Source: JBBREP01 sp963716525 (GTDB taxonomy: Bacteria > Actinomycetota > Acidimicrobiia > IMCC26256 > PALSA-610). Taken from it: a stretch of DNA of 64,000 nucleotides. This document shows, one piece after another, positions 61,445-64,000 of the stretch; position 1 is the first letter of the stretch, and the number at the start of each line of letters is the position of its first letter. Below the pieces are notes generated by a model, which saw nothing but the letters and a program-made list of their open reading frames with translations, did no database searches and was not told the DNA's origin. The DNA is taken from positions 2,914,001 to 2,978,000 of the forward strand of contig OY970315.1 of NCBI GenBank assembly GCA_963716525.1, written 5' to 3'. Made by a program: the position numbers and the translations under genes.

Positions 61445-62830
61445 TCACGGAAGACCCTGGTGCTTGTCCATCATGTCGGCCATCACGGCTCGGATGAACT
61501 CGTCGGCTTCAGGGGTGAGGCCGCCGGCGACGCCGCCGTAGATCGAGCTGCTCTTGGCCGGCTCGTCCTTGTGCGCTCGGGCGTAGTCGACGGCCGCGGC
61601 GAGGTCGACCGCCCACGCTTCGCGCACACCGGGCCGGGTCTGCGGCCGGGTGACGCACATGTGGATCGAGTTCGGGTACTGCTGGCCGTTCATCCGCCAG
61701 CCCCGGGCCCGCAGCGCGTCGTTCACGTGATACACGTCGAACTCGTCGCTCGTGAACGAGAAGCAGAACGTGGGGTTGCCCATGATTCGCAGCTCGGGGT
61801 GCGTGCGCACGTCGGCCTGCATCGCGAATGCCGTCTCGAAGATCGCCTTCGCGTAGCGCAGGTAGCCCTCCCGTCCGAGCGACACCATCGACGCCCAGGT
61901 GGCCGCGAGCAGGCCGCTGGAACGGGAACCCTCGATGCCGGGTGAGCAGTACTTGCCGCCGCTCCAGCTCGTCTGGAAGAAGTACTGCCCGTCGCGCAAT
62001 GCCTTGTCGCGAAACAGCAGCAGGGAGCTGCCCTTGAGCCCGTAGCCGTACTTGTGCGTGTCGGCCGAGATCGTGGTGACGCCGGGGATGCGGAAGTCGA
62101 ACGGTGGGATGTCGTAACCGAGCTGCTCGCCCCACGGCAGGATGAAGCCGCCGAGGCAGCCGTCCACGTGCAGGCCGGCGCCGTGCTCGAGCGCGAGGTC
62201 GGAGAGCTCAGCGATCGGGTCGATCGTGCCGTAGCCGTAGTTGCCCGCCGAACCGACGAGGGCGACGGTGTTGCCGTCGATGCGGCTGCGCATCTCGCCG
62301 ATGTCGGCGAGCGTCGTGCTCTGATCGATCGGGGCGATGCGCAGCTCGATGCCGAGGAGGTGGCAGGCTTTGTCGAAGCCGGGGTGGGCCGTTTCGGGCT
62401 TCACGACGTTCGGGCGCTCGATGCCGCGCCGGGCGCCGTCCTCTCGGTAGGCGAGCATCGCGTGCAGGATGCTGCCGCTCCCGCCACTCGTGACGAGCCC
62501 GGCCGGTTCGGTGCCGCTGATCGCGCCCGCGTGCATCAGGTCGAGGCCCATCGCGATCATCTCGCCCTCGAAGCGCGTGGAGCTCGGGCACACGTCGCGC
62601 TGGAGCGCGTTCATGTGGCCGTACATCGAGAAGGCCTCGTCGAGGAATGCGTAGTGGTCGTGGTCGCCGCAGTACATCGACCCGGAGACCTTGCCGTTCT
62701 CCCACGACGCGTCCTCGCGCTGCGCCATCTCGCGCAGCTCGGCGACGATCTCGTCGTGCGGGCGGCCGTGCTCGGGCATGCCGCGCGTGACCGGGTACTC
62801 GTCGGCGTACGGGTAGAAGCTGCTGCTCAT
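61445..62830 (-). CDS. PLP-dependent decarboxylase/lyase (sphingosine-1-phosphate lyase-like)
   Basis: A 461-residue fold-type I PLP enzyme of the group II decarboxylase family. The PLP-Lys is in TTISADTHKYGYGLKGSSLLLFR (about residue 250), with the ring-stacking and phosphate-binding VTSGGSGSILHAMLAYRE and the Asp of LHVDGCLGGFILPW. It looks nearer to sphingosine-1-phosphate lyase than to glutamate decarboxylase because of the YGYGLKG pattern and the short N-terminus. It could cleave a phosphorylated long-chain base or decarboxylate an amino acid. It is divergent from the FGGY kinase. Confidence 0.88.
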   Translation of the reverse strand: MSSSFYPYADEYPVTRGMPEHGRPHDEIVAELREMAQREDASWENGKVSGSMYCGDHDHYAFLDEAFSMYGHMNALQRDVCPSSTRFEGEMIAMGLDLMHAGAISGTEPAGLVTSGGSGSILHAMLAYREDGARRGIERPNVVKPETAHPGFDKACHLLGIELRIAPIDQSTTLADIGEMRSRIDGNTVALVGSAGNYGYGTIDPIAELSDLALEHGAGLHVDGCLGGFILPWGEQLGYDIPPFDFRIPGVTTISADTHKYGYGLKGSSLLLFRDKALRDGQYFFQTSWSGGKYCSPGIEGSRSSGLLAATWASMVSLGREGYLRYAKAIFETAFAMQADVRTHPELRIMGNPTFCFSFTSDEFDVYHVNDALRARGWRMNGQQYPNSIHMCVTRPQTRPGVREAWAVDLAAAVDYARAHKDEPAKSSSIYGGVAGGLTPEADEFIRAVMADMMDKHQGLP

Positions 62831-62858
62831 CTCTCGCCTCGTGTTCGCAGGCCTCGGT

Positions 62859-62864
62859 TAGCTT
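62859..62864 (+). promoter_or_regulatory. -10-like element of the FGGY kinase
   Basis: TAGCTT lies 6 nt before the GTG at 62871, in a 40-bp gap to the divergent PLP-enzyme gene. As elsewhere in the window this suggests a leaderless transcript. Confidence 0.4.
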
Positions 62865-62870
62865 CGGTCC

Positions 62871-64000
62871 GTGTCACGTTACGTCCTGTCCGTCGACCTC
62901 GGTACGAGCGGCCTGAAGGTCGCGGTCGTCGACGGAATGGGTGCCGTGCAGGCCGCGGCCTACGAACCGCTCGCCACCCACCACACCGACCACGGCGGCG
63001 CCGAGCAGGACGCGCAGGAGTGGTGGCACGCGCTCGGCCGCGCGGCGCGGCACGCAGTGGCCGCGGCCGGTGTACGGGTCGACGCGATCGCCGTGACCGC
63101 GCAGTACATGTCGGTCGTCGCGGTCGACGAACGCGGTGTGCCGCTTGCGCCGGTGATCATGTGGACCGATCGGCGCGGCGCCACGGTGCACCCGCTCGCC
63201 GATCGCCACGATCTGTGGCAGCAGTGGCTCGACGTGCACGGCTTGATCCCGCTGCCCGACGACGACGTGGGCCACGTCGCGGTGCTGCGAACCGCCCACC
63301 CGGACCATCTTGCACGTGTCGCGGCCTACGTGGAACCGGCCGATGCGATCACGGCCCGGCTCACCGGGCGAGTGACGGCGACGCCGAGCACGGCGTTCCC
63401 CCTGATGTGCACGGACAACCGGGTGTGGGCCGGTGTGCACTACGACGACGAGCTCGTGGCGCTCACCGGTCTCGACCCCGCCACGTTGCCACCGATCGTC
63501 GACGCACACCAGCCGCTCGGGCCGGTGACCGGCGAGGCAGCCGAGCATCTCTCGGTCGAGCGCGCGACGGTCGTGCTACCCGCGACGATCGACTCGATCA
63601 CCTCGGCAGTCGGCAGCGGTGCGATCGACGACACGCGAGCGGCGCTCGTGGTCGGCACCACGTCGGTGCTGGTCACGCACGTGCGCCACAAGGCGCACGA
63701 TCTCGGGCGGGCGATCAGCACGATCCCGAGCCCTTTGCCCGGCCGCTGGTTCGTGATGGCCGAGAACGGCATGGGCGGCAAGGCGCTGGAGGTGTTCGTC
63801 GACGCTCTCGTCTACGCCGACGACGCGCTGCGCGCCGGGCCGCGGCCCGACGACGCCTACACGCGACTCGAGCGCGCCGCAGCAACCTCGCCACCCGGTG
63901 CGCACGGTGCACAGTTCCTGCCGTGGCTGCACGGCTCAGTGGCGCCGGCGCCGAACGACGACGTGCGCGGCGGGTTCGTGGGCATCGGGCTGTCGACCAC
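62871..64000 (+). CDS. FGGY family carbohydrate kinase (xylulokinase-like), 3' truncated by window edge
   Basis: The first 376 residues of a sugar kinase of the FGGY family. VLSVDLGTSGLKVAVVD is the ATP-phosphate loop; AQYMSVVAVDERGVPLAPVIMWTDRRG and the TDNRVWAGV region match xylulokinase-like members. VVGTTSVLVTH is the adenosine-side motif. The frame is open to the end of the window, so the C-terminal part is missing. It probably phosphorylates a pentulose or related polyol; the exact sugar cannot be told. Confidence 0.9.
   Translation, partial: MSRYVLSVDLGTSGLKVAVVDGMGAVQAAAYEPLATHHTDHGGAEQDAQEWWHALGRAARHAVAAAGVRVDAIAVTAQYMSVVAVDERGVPLAPVIMWTDRRGATVHPLADRHDLWQQWLDVHGLIPLPDDDVGHVAVLRTAHPDHLARVAAYVEPADAITARLTGRVTATPSTAFPLMCTDNRVWAGVHYDDELVALTGLDPATLPPIVDAHQPLGPVTGEAAEHLSVERATVVLPATIDSITSAVGSGAIDDTRAALVVGTTSVLVTHVRHKAHDLGRAISTIPSPLPGRWFVMAENGMGGKALEVFVDALVYADDALRAGPRPDDAYTRLERAAATSPPGAHGAQFLPWLHGSVAPAPNDDVRGGFVGIGLST

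Noticed and set aside
1..64000. tRNA, rRNA, prophage, insertion sequence or attachment site
   Set aside because: No tRNA arm consensus, rRNA core, transposase, integrase or flanking direct repeats were recognised on either strand by eye; a covariance-model search would be needed to exclude small RNAs.

Overview
The window is about 64 kb of very GC-rich, gene-dense actinobacterial chromosome. I infer an uncultured or poorly described member of the Acidimicrobiia. The grounds are: a secreted glucosaminidase with GYW...DG..V..FG.A repeats, which I associate with Acidimicrobiia; three F420-type luciferase-like (LLM) oxidoreductases; Ku plus a stand-alone LigD polymerase; mycobacterial-type KstR-like operators; many GTG starts; and many genes whose -10-like hexamer lies 6-10 nt before the start codon (leaderless mRNAs). 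No rRNA, tRNA, CRISPR array, phage or insertion sequence was recognised. The only stretches over 300 bp without a gene are two tandem-repeat arrays (38871-39240 and about 43957-44324).

Layout. 1-13.8 kb: the end of an acyl-CoA dehydrogenase, a secreted beta-helix protein, an MFS transporter, aat, a second acyl-CoA dehydrogenase, a methyltransferase, a poly-gamma-glutamate hydrolase-like protein, a histidine phosphatase, a YceH/DUF480 protein, a carboxylesterase, the glucosaminidase repeat protein, an alcohol dehydrogenase plus Gfo/Idh/MocA pair, and an enoyl-CoA hydratase. 13.8-21.9 kb: a PhyH dioxygenase, a gamma-carbonic anhydrase, a tightly overlapped NfeD-flotillin-TelA operon, a VIT family transporter, a thiolase, and a divergent LigD-polymerase/Ku pair for end joining. 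21.9-33.5 kb: a signal-less Liv-type binding protein, a HelD-like helicase, then a minus-strand operon running tetR, LivH-LivM fusion, MFS-LivF-LivG fusion, binding protein, acetyltransferase. This is a branched-chain-amino-acid-type ABC system with unusual domain fusions.

33.5-47.9 kb: a DUF4097 protein, a nucleotide cyclase, an acyl-CoA ligase, a membrane protein, GNAT, gpmA behind a 61-bp tandem array, an RmlC-like protein, ppa, a two-phosphatase/acyl-CoA ligase operon, a gluconate-dehydrogenase-like subunit 3/GMC pair separated by an 87-bp tandem repeat, an isochorismatase-like protein without the catalytic Cys, and an MFS transporter. 48-55.5 kb: a catabolic island of amidohydrolase, three LLM oxidoreductases, aldehyde dehydrogenase and cytochrome P450. 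Two exact TnnAACnnGTTnnA (KstR-type) operators lie in its promoters, suggesting steroid or isoprenoid side-chain catabolism. 55.5-64 kb: GNAT, a zinc-ribbon polytopic membrane protein, a tiny double-HTH-like protein, cydAB, a PLP-dependent decarboxylase/lyase and the start of an FGGY sugar kinase.

About nineteen single-base frameshifts interrupt otherwise conserved genes, more than half of them between 37.8 and 44 kb. Start/stop overlaps between neighbours are preserved around them. I therefore read them mainly as uncorrected indel errors and annotate the affected genes as whole CDSs with the break marked.
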